Part shown: positions 47,917 to 61,275 of the stretch, piece by piece
How positions within the stretch are numbered: the first letter of the stretch is position 1
How the letters are laid out: every line of letters begins with the position of its first letter
Notes under the pieces: generated by a model
What the model was told of the DNA's origin: nothing
Database searches by the model: none
What the model saw: the letters and a program-made list of their open reading frames with translations, nothing else
Position numbers and translations under genes: made by a program
DNA from: Toxotes chatareus
Lineage: Eukaryota > Chordata > Actinopteri > Toxotidae
Assembly: GCA_016801885.1 (NCBI GenBank)
Contig: CM028886.1
Coordinates: 777,001 to 841,000 of the forward strand
DNA: 64,000 nt
Reading direction: 5' to 3'

Positions 47917-50766
47917 CTGTGTGAACACACACTCAGCAGATGAGAGATGAGCTGAGGTCAGTTTGTCTCTGTGCTGATTAAAATAAAGATTTGTTCTGGA
48001 GACACTTTCATGCAGCTCCGTGTTTGTGAGCTGAAAACAAACAAAGATGAGCCGAAGCACAACAACACTGCACGTTTCCTCGACACACACCGAACTACAA
48101 CACAACTCAGGCTCTGATTCACCATGAAACATGCTGTCACCTGTTAATACACCACATGTTCACACACTGTGTCACACCAAATACAAACGTAAACAACAAC
48201 AACAACAGCAGCAGCAGCTACACATGTAATCCTCAGATGGTTCAGAGATACTGGTCAGAGTCTGGATCACCTGACAGGTGTCCCTCCTCTGCTCAGACCT
48301 GCAGGTCCTGTGAGCTGCTTCACACTAATGTCTCTTCTTCATGTTGTGTGTCTCCTGTACGTCAGGTTATTTTTTATTAACACTGTCTCTTAGTTGAACC
48401 ACACACACCATGATGACTGAACTAAACCTGTGTGTAATGTTGTGTGTGTGGTGTTGTGTTACAGACTGCATGTGTTCTCCAGGAGCAGCAGCTCTGAGCG
48501 TTTCCTCACACGTCTCCGCTCGAGCGTCCGGTTTAGCCGGAGCCGCCTCAGAGCCGCTGCCCTGGACGACTGTTCCCGTCAGTGTCTGTAGTAAATGTGT
48601 GTGTTCTGCTTTCAGCCCGGTGTCAGCTGGACGCTGATTCTGGTGTCCATTGTGAGGAATATGTCCAAGTATGGTACTATGACAAACACATCGGTGCATG
48701 CTCTCCCTTCTGGTATGGCGGTTGCGGCGGTAACACCAACCGCTTTAACACGGAAAATGAATGTTTCCGGACATGTGGCCTCAATCGTAAGTCCTGACTG
48801 CACATCAGACCACACACTGAGCTGTCAGCGTCTGTGGACAGACTAACCCCAGTGCTTGCCATTAACAGTGTCTCGTCTTTTTGTTGTTGTTGTCTTGTAA
48901 TGTGAATATTTTGTGCTGCTAGCTCTTCCTCCATCCTCCTCCTCCTCCTCACAGTATCAGCGACACTTCACACACTTGTGAAAACAGAAACCAACAAGAT
49001 AATAAAGATTCTAACATCCAGTTGGTAGCAGCACATTTACAGCTTCACTGTTTGTCTTGTGCAGTCACCTACAGGTTTACTGGGTCATTACAGTGCAGCT
49101 GAATGATTCATACAGCATCTAAAAGCCCTGTGTGATCCTCAGAAGCTGCAAAGCTCTGATCCGTTTGCTGTGGAACAAAGCTTTTACAGTTTTTAACATT
49201 TGCACTTTTGACCTGAAACGAACTTTGAACCTTTTCTCAGATTCTTCTGTCTCTTTTAGAGCTACAGAGGTTCAGGTCACTGACACATGATCCATTAAAT
49301 CTGATGAGTGCTGTTAATTCATGTGGGACTGTGGTGTGAAGCGTTTGTATGAGACTCAGCTGCTCTGTCAGGACTCTGGGTCAGGACACAGGGCCAGGGC
49401 TCAGAGTCAGGACTCGGGGTCAGGGCTCAGGGTCAGGACTCTGGGTCAGGACTCTGGGTCAGGGCTCGGGGTCAGGACTCGGGGTCAGGGCTCAGGGTCA
49501 GGACTCTGGGTCAGGGCTCGGGGTCAGGGCTCAGGGTCAGGACTCTGGGTCAGGGCTCGGGGTCAGGACTCTGGGTCAGGGCTCGGGGTCAGGGCTCGGG
49601 GTCAGGACTCGGGGTCAGGGCTCAGGGTCAGGACTCTGGGTCAGGACTCTGGGTCAGGGCTCGGGGTCAGGGCTCGGGGTCAGGACTCGGGGTCAGGACA
49701 CAGGGCCAGGGCTCAGAGTCAGGACTCTGGGTCAGGGCTCGGGGTCAGGGCTCGGGGTCAGGACTCTGGGTCAGGACACAGGGCCAGGGCTCAGAGTCAG
49801 GACTCGGGGTCAGGACTCGGGGTCAGGGCTCAGGGTCAGGACTCTGGGTCAGGACTCTGGGTCAGGGCTCGGGGTCAGGACTCGGGGTCAGGGCTCAGGG
49901 TCAGGACTCTGGGTCAGGGCTCGGGGTCAGGGCTCAGGGTCAGGACTCTGGGTCAGGGCTCGGGTCAGGACTCAGGACTCTGGGTCAGGGCTCGGGGTCA
50001 GGGCTCGGGGTCAGGACTCGGGGTCAGGGCTCAGGGTCAGGACTCTGGGTCAGGACTCTGGGTCAGGGCTCGGGGTCAGGGCTCGGGGTCAGGACTCGGG
50101 GTCAGGACACAGGGCCAGGGCTCAGAGTCAGGACTCTGGGTCAGGGCTCGGGGTCAGGGCTCGGGGTCAGGACTCGGGGTCAGGACACAGGGCCAGGGCT
50201 CAGAGTCAGGACTCTGGGTCAGGGCTCGGGGTCAGGGCTCGGGGTCAGGACTCTGGGTCAGGACTCGGGGTCAGGGCTCGGGGTCAGGACTCTGGGTCAG
50301 GACTCGGGGTCAGGACTCAGAGTCAGCGCTGAGTGAGATGATGGAGGCTCAGCAGCTTCTGCTTGTCTGTTTCCTCTGACAGACCCGGACATCCTGCCCA
50401 GGCCGCAGCTGACCAGCTTCGTCTCCAAAGGTAAGGACCGACCTCTGACCTCTGCGACGCAGAGACACGTTTTACAGTCCTGTGTGTGTAATGATCCAGT
50501 GTCAGTACAGAGAGTGTCTCAGTGTTCAGGCAGCAGGTCCGTGTCCGATGTCTCCTGCACCGCTGTAATCCCTGTCCTGTCTCCGTCCAGACGCCTGCTT
50601 CCTCAGCCAGGACCCCGGCAGCTGCCAGAAGTACGTCATGGTGTGGTTCTTCGACACGGAACAGAACGAGTGCTCCCGCTTCTGGTACGGTGGCTGCGGC
50701 GGCAACGAAAACCGCTTCAACACGCAGGAGGAGTGCGAGAACCTCTGTCTGACGAAGAGTCGATGA
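20241..50766 (+). CDS. col6a4: Collagen VI long alpha chain, alpha-4-like (whole gene, 41 coding exons)
   Basis: This encodes a secreted chain of collagen VI, the beaded microfibril collagen of muscle and connective-tissue matrix. I joined 41 coding exons by their GT/AG borders. Every phase matches and the sum is 8313 nt, or 2770 aa plus a stop. The order is signal peptide (1-25), vWA domains at about 26-228, 229-424, 425-614, 615-821, 822-1008, 1009-1194, 1195-1387 and 1388-1580, a divergent vWA (1581-1773), Gly-X-Y helix (about 1790-2125), vWA C1 and C2 (2145-2557), linker, and Kunitz domains at about 2640-2696 and 2713-2770. Alpha-3 and alpha-4 chains end in one Kunitz domain, and alpha-4/5/6 chains are described with seven N-terminal vWA domains; this chain has two and nine. 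The pik3r4 neighbour favours the alpha-4/5/6 group over alpha-3. Paralog naming (col6a4a, col6a4b or other) needs a tree. Confidence 0.85.
20452..20480. repeat. (CA)n microsatellite
   Basis: This is a CA dinucleotide run in the intron after the signal-peptide exon. Confidence 0.9.
20995..21060. repeat. Possible dispersed fish repeat (AAGGTCACTGTGACCTCAC motif)
   Basis: The string GTCAAGGTCACTGTGACCTC, followed by ACAAAACATGTTCTTGG and CATAACTGAAGAATTCAT, matches my memory of a very common interspersed repeat in teleost introns. It contains the small palindrome AGGTCACTGTGACCT. The family cannot be named from sequence alone. Confidence 0.35.
21928..22536 (+). CDS. col6a4: vWA domain 1 exon (collagen VI)
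   Basis: A single phase 1-1 exon of 609 nt, bounded by CCCCCTCAG and GTAAAA, encodes one vWA module. The MIDAS metal site is complete: DGSWS in [11 protein letters not shown], the threonine in GGGTHTG, and the aspartate in [10 protein letters not shown]. vWA modules in collagen VI mediate chain assembly and binding to other matrix proteins. The end of the exon (about the last 20 codons) is a linker to the next module. Confidence 0.9.
23111..23698 (+). CDS. col6a4: vWA domain 2 exon (collagen VI)
   Basis: A phase 1-1 exon of 588 nt lies between CTGTCCAG and GTAAGG. Cysteine-containing [12 protein letters not shown] starts the module. The MIDAS residues are complete ([26 protein letters not shown]). 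The open frame extends further upstream into the intron, but the acceptor and phase set the border at 23111. Confidence 0.9.
24773..25342 (+). CDS. col6a4: vWA domain 3 exon, MIDAS-deficient (collagen VI)
   Basis: A phase 1-1 exon of 570 nt lies between TTTCTTTCAG and GTGAGC. The vWA fold is recognisable ([10 protein letters not shown] start, [22 protein letters not shown] core), but the metal site has decayed. The DxSxS loop reads DVGMGS, the GGTxTG loop is replaced by [11 protein letters not shown], and the ITDG aspartate region reads LSAKDSDDD. It therefore probably binds no divalent metal in the usual way. It is intact as a coding exon, so it is not a dying exon. Confidence 0.85.
26057..26677 (+). 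CDS. col6a4: vWA domain 4 exon (collagen VI)
   Basis: A phase 1-1 exon of 621 nt starts after CTTTCACAG. The MIDAS is complete: [27 protein letters not shown]. The donor (GTCTGA after 26677) is weaker than its neighbours, but it is the only choice I found that keeps phase 1. The open frame runs on into intron sequence rich in F/L codons that I exclude. Confidence 0.85.
27197..27757 (+). CDS. col6a4: vWA domain 5 exon (collagen VI)
   Basis: A phase 1-1 exon of 561 nt lies between TTTTCCAG and GTAAGA. The MIDAS is complete: [30 protein letters not shown]. It begins [12 protein letters not shown], keeping the cysteine that opens each module. Confidence 0.9.
28563..29120 (+). CDS. col6a4: vWA domain 6 exon (collagen VI)
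   Basis: A phase 1-1 exon of 558 nt lies between GTGTCCACAG and GTGAGA. The MIDAS is complete: [30 protein letters not shown]. It resembles module 5 closely in its SGSIYPxDxxxMKxF segment, which suggests that these two arose by a local duplication. Confidence 0.9.
29517..30095 (+). CDS. col6a4: vWA domain 7 exon (collagen VI)
   Basis: A phase 1-1 exon of 579 nt lies between TTCCAACCAG and GTAAGA. The metal site reads [17 protein letters not shown] and VITDGDATD, so DxSxS, the threonine and the aspartate remain, although the usual GGG before the threonine is changed to YGD. Confidence 0.9.
30412..30990 (+). CDS. col6a4: vWA domain 8 exon (collagen VI)
   Basis: A phase 1-1 exon of 579 nt lies between TGCTTTTGCAG and GTAAGT. 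DxSxS (VDQSGSIN) and [10 protein letters not shown] are present. The usual GGTxTG loop reads GGTNIG, so its second threonine is isoleucine. The exon is followed by an unusually short intron of 110 bp. Confidence 0.9.
31101..32635 (+). CDS. col6a4: Divergent ninth N-terminal vWA (N1-like) over three exons
   Basis: The exons are 31101-31453 (353 nt), 32042-32120 (79 nt) and 32490-32635 (146 nt); the phases join 1-0-1-0. The module starts [14 protein letters not shown] and continues [12 protein letters not shown] and [12 protein letters not shown], with the alternating hydrophobic strands of a vWA fold but a degenerate metal site ([12 protein letters not shown]). The split gene structure and divergence match the module next to the helix (N1) in long collagen VI chains. 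It ends AILKQI directly before the helix junction exon. Confidence 0.8.
33603..33695 (+). CDS. col6a4: Helix-entry exon (cysteine knot and first Gly-X-Y triplets)
   Basis: A phase 0 exon of 93 nt lies between CTCTGCAG and GTGACT. It encodes [17 protein letters not shown], then [14 protein letters not shown]. The CCxxMCKC cluster sits at the N-terminal end of the helix, as in other collagen VI chains, where such cysteines help lock the chains. The helix begins with GHE at about residue 1790. Confidence 0.9.
34209..38661 (+). CDS. col6a4: Triple-helix exons, first block (11 exons)
   Basis: The exons are 34209-34262, 34850-34921, 35016-35042, 35209-35253, 35878-35931, 36539-36601, 37406-37471, 37657-37710, 38032-38067, 38387-38449 and 38599-38661. 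All are phase 0, start with a glycine codon and are multiples of 9 nt except the 66-nt exon at 37406. A cysteine in GVDGCPG lies at helix residue 50, the position used for tetramer bonding in alpha-3-like chains. One RGD (GLRGDP, end of the 36539 exon) could bind integrins. The Gly-X-Y pattern is interrupted in [10 protein letters not shown] (37406 exon). Confidence 0.9.
38153..38386. repeat. Compound (CTGT/CTTT)n microsatellite reaching the splice acceptor
   Basis: Interspersed TGTC, TTTC and TGTG tetranucleotides fill most of the intron between 38068 and 38386 and end in a CTTT run directly followed by CTACAG. The long reading frames across it encode only CLSVCLS-type repeats and are not protein genes. 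The repeat itself supplies the polypyrimidine tract of the following helix exon. Confidence 0.9.
40535..40566. repeat. (CA)n microsatellite
   Basis: This is a CA dinucleotide run inside the large helix-region intron. Confidence 0.9.
41040..41142. repeat. 16-bp tandem repeat
   Basis: The unit TGATGGAGGTTTGTYC recurs about six times, with the variable base alternating C and T, giving a 32-bp higher-order period. It is intronic. Confidence 0.85.
41922..43662 (+). CDS. col6a4: Triple-helix exons, second block (7 exons)
   Basis: The exons are 41922-41984, 42127-42189, 42276-42326, 42497-42532, 43278-43340, 43424-43486 and 43627-43662. All are phase 0 with glycine first; the common length is 63 nt. 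[11 protein letters not shown] in the 51-nt exon lacks one residue of a triplet, an imperfection near the C-terminal third of the helix. Counted from GHE in the entry exon to GEK here, the helix is 336 residues, the length given for collagen VI chains. Confidence 0.9.
43755..43896 (+). CDS. col6a4: Helix-exit exons, including a 12-nt microexon
   Basis: Exon 43755-43791 (37 nt) encodes [12 protein letters not shown]. Exon 43885-43896 (12 nt, between CCTCACAG and GTACGT) supplies ACSI and restores phase 1 to phase 1 into the C1 exon, giving [20 protein letters not shown] across three exons. The [11 protein letters not shown] segment is the typical start of the collagen VI C-terminal region. The microexon is a multiple of three and could be skipped without a frameshift. 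Confidence 0.8.
44427..46141 (+). CDS. col6a4: C-terminal vWA domain C1 (two exons)
   Basis: The exons are 44427-44920 (494 nt) and 46051-46141 (91 nt); the phases join 1-0-1. The domain starts [18 protein letters not shown], so the first MIDAS loop reads DMSED. Later parts are [13 protein letters not shown] and [14 protein letters not shown] (aspartate replaced by asparagine in SNGP). C1 of collagen VI chains takes part in chain registration and dimer formation. It ends [16 protein letters not shown] with paired cysteines before C2. Confidence 0.9.
46358..47011 (+). CDS. col6a4: C-terminal vWA domain C2 exon
   Basis: A phase 1-1 exon of 654 nt lies between TCTTCAG and GTAAGA. The vWA start is [12 protein letters not shown] (DxSxE rather than DxSxS), with [21 protein letters not shown] and [11 protein letters not shown] in order. 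The metal site is therefore only partly kept. The exon is GC-rich compared with the N-terminal vWA exons. Confidence 0.9.
47292..47859 (+). CDS. col6a4: Linker exons between C2 and the first Kunitz domain
   Basis: The exons are 47292-47379 (88 nt, phase 1 to 2) and 47702-47859 (158 nt, phase 2 to 1). They encode a low-complexity, acidic, Gln/Glu-rich stretch ([18 protein letters not shown]) and [22 protein letters not shown], with no domain I recognise. The donor after 47859 (GTAGCG) is weak, so this border is the least certain in the gene, but it joins in frame to the Kunitz exon at 48616 (giving LNARCQLD). Confidence 0.65.
47869..47916. repeat. (CA)n microsatellite
   Basis: This CA dinucleotide run begins about ten bases after the donor of the preceding linker exon. 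Confidence 0.9.
48616..48786 (+). CDS. col6a4: Kunitz domain 1 exon
   Basis: A phase 1-1 exon of 171 nt lies between CTGCTTTCAG and GTAAGT. The six Kunitz cysteines are in order: RCQLD, VHCEEY, GACSPF, GGCGGN, NECFRT and RTCGL. The hallmark [13 protein letters not shown] is present. The residue after the second cysteine (P1, where trypsin inhibitors have Lys or Arg) is Glu, so inhibition of trypsin-like proteases is unlikely. The Kunitz domain of alpha-3 is also regarded as a non-inhibitor. Confidence 0.9.
49366..50327. repeat. 13-bp minisatellite with higher-order periodicity
   Basis: The unit is GACTCTGGGTCAG, with variants GGCTCGGGGTCAG and GGCTCAGGGTCAG. A variant block containing ACACAGGGCCAGGGCTCAG begins at 49385, 49697, 49775, 50106 and 50184. 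The spacings of 312, 78 and 78 are multiples of 13, and the 331 step reflects a broken unit near 49960. It lies in the intron between the Kunitz 1 exon and the next exon. Overlapping long open frames in more than one forward frame arise because the unit lacks stops; they have no splice or start support. Confidence 0.95.
50383..50430 (+). CDS. col6a4: Short linker exon between the Kunitz domains
   Basis: A phase 1-1 exon of 48 nt lies between CCTCTGACAG and GTAAGG. It encodes [16 protein letters not shown], a proline-containing spacer. The splice sites are good and the length is a multiple of three, so it could be skipped in frame. Confidence 0.75.
50591..50766 (+). CDS. col6a4: Kunitz domain 2 and stop codon (last exon)
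   Basis: The exon begins after CTCCGTCCAG in phase 1 and ends at TGA 50764-50766. The six cysteines are in DACFLS, GSCQKY, NECSRF, GGCGGN, EECENL and NLCLT, with the hallmark [14 protein letters not shown]1 is Gln. The chain ends LTKSR six residues after the last cysteine. It resembles the Kunitz domain of alpha-3 chains more closely than Kunitz 1 does, in GGNENRF and QEECENLC. Confidence 0.9.
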
Positions 50767-52668
50767 GGAGGACGTGGACGTGGACGGACTGGCTGGAGGA
50801 AAAACACCGAACACATATCAGGAGAGCTTCAGGAAACACGCATGTTCAGGGGAAAAATACCGAGGCGCGTTTCTGAAGGATTGAAAAGCCTTTACTCACA
50901 GCTGAGCCTGCCCTGGGACTGTTTAACTAACTGCTAACCAGTGATAACCAGTGCTAACTAGTTTCTACCAAAACGCCTTCAGGGAAAGTTCAAACTGCCC
51001 CGAAGCTCCGCAGGTGGTTAAAGGCTTTTTGTGATTTGCCTTCGGTTTTTTTTTTTCCTTGAACCTGCTTGTTTTATTTTCCAGACGCTCAGACTCAGAA
51101 CTGTTGAACGCTTCTCACATCACTTTGCTTTTCCTCAGACCAGCTGCAGCTGAAGGTCTGACGAGACTCAAAGTGAAGGACTGAAGGAACCAGGTCACAA
51201 ACGGTGAACGTTAAAATGAGTCTGTGTAAACGAGGCTTGTATCCACAACACCTTACTTTCTATAACTGATCATAGATGATTGATTTTCCATTTAACTGCT
51301 GAAAGATAAACGACTGAACGAGTGAAGGCATTGAATCACAGCCTTAGTGTGTTGTATCTTGTTGTTGTATTTTATTTCTGTTCTTTAAAGCTTTTCCCAG
51401 AGATGATGACTGTGCAGCTCAGGAGCTCAGACTTTTAGAAACATTTGCTGTAATTCCGCTGATTCACCGCAGAGTTTAAAGACAGTGGGACCGGAGGAGT
51501 CCCGCCTGTCACACCCCTCCATCGCCGGTTCAGTCCCACCGCTGACCTGTAGACTCAGTGTCAAACTGTCCCTTTCTGTCTCCCCCTGTCCCCTGGTGCT
51601 TTTTCCTGTCTGTTTCTGACGTGTCCTGCAAAACAAACCCAAAACTATCCCAAAACATTCTCAGCCTCTTAAACTGTGTCAGAATGTGCCTTTAAATCCC
51701 GCGAAGCATCGTTTCGGCTGAAGAACCCAGAGTGTCCATCATAGGCCGAAGCTCTCCGGGCTGACACACTGCCTCTGACTGGGTGAGGGTAGGGGAGGTG
51801 AGGTTAGGTGTTTGGGTTCAACGTCCTCAAATCTAAGCGAGAAGTTAGTTTAGATTTTCAGCCGTTTCCCAGCTGCTGAACGAAACTTTGAAATCAGGAG
51901 CCAGAATGTTTAAGCAGCTACGTGTAGGTTTCTGCTATCGCCACAGAGCTAACGTTAGCATTAACGGCCGTTTCCTCACCGGTCCAGAGGAAACGCTGCG
52001 GGTTCAGCAGCGAACTGTCCGCGCCAGGACAGCTGCTTCTCCCTCTGTCGCTTCCTGTCTCTGCCACCAGGCGTGGTTTCTTACTGGGGACAGGTGGAGG
52101 TGGTGATGGTGGTGGTGACAGTTGCTTGCTTCAGTCATTATTGTGTTAATTGCTCCATTCACTGATTCATCAGAATCCGTCCTTTGGACAGACTGGACAC
52201 TCACTCACTCACTTTCGCCTCCTCAGGTATAAAGTGGTATAACACGACAGGACGGCCGGGGGCTAGCTGGTTAGCTGGTTAGCATGCTAACTTCACTTTT
52301 CATTGTTTCACGTTCTGTCGATGATTTGAACTAAAACACATTGAGCAGCTTTAATCATCCTGTGAACTGCAGCTGCTGCGGTTACTCTAACGCTGTGTAC
52401 GGACAGTGGGACAGGGCTGTGTCTCAGTTGACGGGGGGAGTTAATGTGCAGTTTCTCGTGTCTGTCCTGTGTCTGGCTTGTCCCACTCGTATAAACAGCG
52501 CGTGGGGCCGCTCCAGCTCCAGTCTGAGCCTTAAAAGGTCTGAAGTGTTTCTGAGCGCGAGGCTGCAGCCTGCGTCATCGCCCGCCCCGCTGTCTGCACG
52601 CGGAGATAACTGTCTGTGGTTTATCAAACCGACCCATGGTGCTTCATGTAAAAAACAACAGTAATAAA
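50767..52668 (+). other. col6a4: Probable 3' UTR of the collagen gene
   Basis: No open frame with a recognisable domain follows the stop. The first AATAAA that I find downstream is at 52663-52668, which would give a 3' UTR of about 1.9 kb. A second AATAAA on this strand occurs near 53731. No transcript evidence is available. Confidence 0.5.
52663..52668 (+). promoter_or_regulatory. Candidate polyadenylation signal AATAAA (collagen gene)
   Basis: This is the first canonical hexamer that I find after the collagen stop codon, followed by A-rich then GT-rich sequence (GCTGTGCTGTTTGTCTG). Confidence 0.45.
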
Positions 52669-53218
52669 GAATGAAAGAAAACCTGACGCTGTGCTGTTTG
52701 TCTGAAGGAAAGTGACGATCGGTCGGTTTGAAACCCGCCGTGAAAACATGGCGGACAGCCGAGGCCACAGCTCCGACTCAGAGGGTTACATTCACACAAG
52801 GAGACCAGAGCTGTGCTCACACTGAAAGCTCTTTGACCGGACACTTTTAGATGAATGTGGTACAACACTGAGGGGCCGCTCGGCCTGTTTCACTGTACGG
52901 GAAACGGTCCAGATGTTCACTGAGCCCCGTCCCCTGAGTTACTGTCTCCAGCTCCGGCCAGAGTTTGGTTTTGTCATTTAAAAAAACAAAGCTGATTTCA
53001 GGCGTTAACAAAAGCAGCTTCTCATTTCTTGCCGACAAACATGAAAATAATTACTGAACTGATATGATAATATTACACAGCATCAAAATTTCTGAGCTGA
53101 GAAAAGTTTCTCTCCTGGACACTGAAGTTATTCAGCAACTCATTTATCATCAGAATCTGGAATTTCTGCAAACAGTTTGAGTCAAACAATAAAAACCATG
53201 AACATAAGGAGAATTGAT

Positions 53219-53224
53219 TTTATT
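53219..53224 (-). promoter_or_regulatory. Candidate polyadenylation signal AATAAA (pik3r4)
   Basis: TTTATT on the plus strand reads as AATAAA on the minus strand, about 965 bp beyond the pik3r4 stop. The 3' ends of the two convergent genes would then lie about 0.55 kb apart. Confidence 0.4.
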
Positions 53225-54187
53225 CATAAGATGAACAAACTGAAGGTCACATGGTTCTGATCTGAGGTTAGAAACAATCCTGCAGCAACAAACGTCATTT
53301 GTACAGGTTTCTGATTAAACTTTACATCACTCAGATTTCTAATAACTTATGTACAAAACCTCCTGCTGGAGACTGAAAGAAGCAACAGAAAGAAAGTGCA
53401 GGTGGAGTTTTTTTTTTTTTTTTTGGTTCATCTGCCAGTAAATTAGTTTTTATGGGACATGAAATGAAAAAGTTCTGATTGAATTAAAATCCATGGTGTT
53501 TCAAAGCAAACTTCTCAGCTGTGAGGAGTCAGATGCAGGGCGCAGGTTTTCAGCAGATTTAGGTTCAGTTTGGAGCAGACACTCAAAAACCAGACACACC
53601 TGGCAGGTGTCAGGCTCTTCAGATCAGAAATCATTCTCTCAGATCATCAATTATCCTGAAGTCCTTCAACAGGAAGTGAAGAATCATCACTTCCTGTTGT
53701 TGCTCAACTCTGAGCACAAAGGACAGACTCAATAATAAAGGTCACAGTATGACACCCTGACTTTTAGTCTGCAGTACAGGTCAAACTTCATAAACACCAG
53801 ATACTACGTTTCCCATGATGCAACTCAATATATTAACAAGAATTTCCAATGATATAATTTAATCAATTCATTCAATGAGACGTGAACAGGGAGAAGTGGC
53901 TGAACAGATGTTTGGATTAACCAGAGAAAAAAACTGGAACTGATGAATCTGCTGAATATTTTTCATCAATTAATCATTTAGTCTGTGAAACAGAGGAAAA
54001 GCAGATCCAACCCCAGAGAGAGTCAGGTCAGTGACGTCTTCTCCCGTCTCACTCCATCACAGAAACCACAGGATGTCTGCACCGTGTTTGTGTGAGCGAA
54101 CAGAAAGAAGCACTTAAACACACACCCTACACGTTTTCCCGTGTGTGTGTGTGTGTGTGTGGGGATTTTTACTGTTGCCGTGTAACT

Positions 54188-61275
<7,088 letters not shown>

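Noticed and set aside
48465..48590. Possible 126-nt exon ([11 protein letters not shown] to PVSVC) before Kunitz domain 1
   Set aside because: Its phases fit, but it would leave an intron of only 25 nt before the Kunitz exon at 48616, too short to splice. Reading through instead hits a stop. Joining 47859 straight to 48616 is also in frame, so I left it out.
49321..50379. 352-aa and 327-aa open frames of Gly/Arg/Gln/Ser repeats
   Set aside because: They are created by the 13-bp minisatellite, which has no stops in several forward frames; no splice context or domain, and they overlap each other.
20241..50766. Assignment as col6a3
   Set aside because: The Kunitz ends and many vWA modules recall alpha-3, but alpha-3 carries a fibronectin III domain before its Kunitz domain, which I do not see, and pik3r4 is the neighbour of the alpha-5/alpha-6 cluster.
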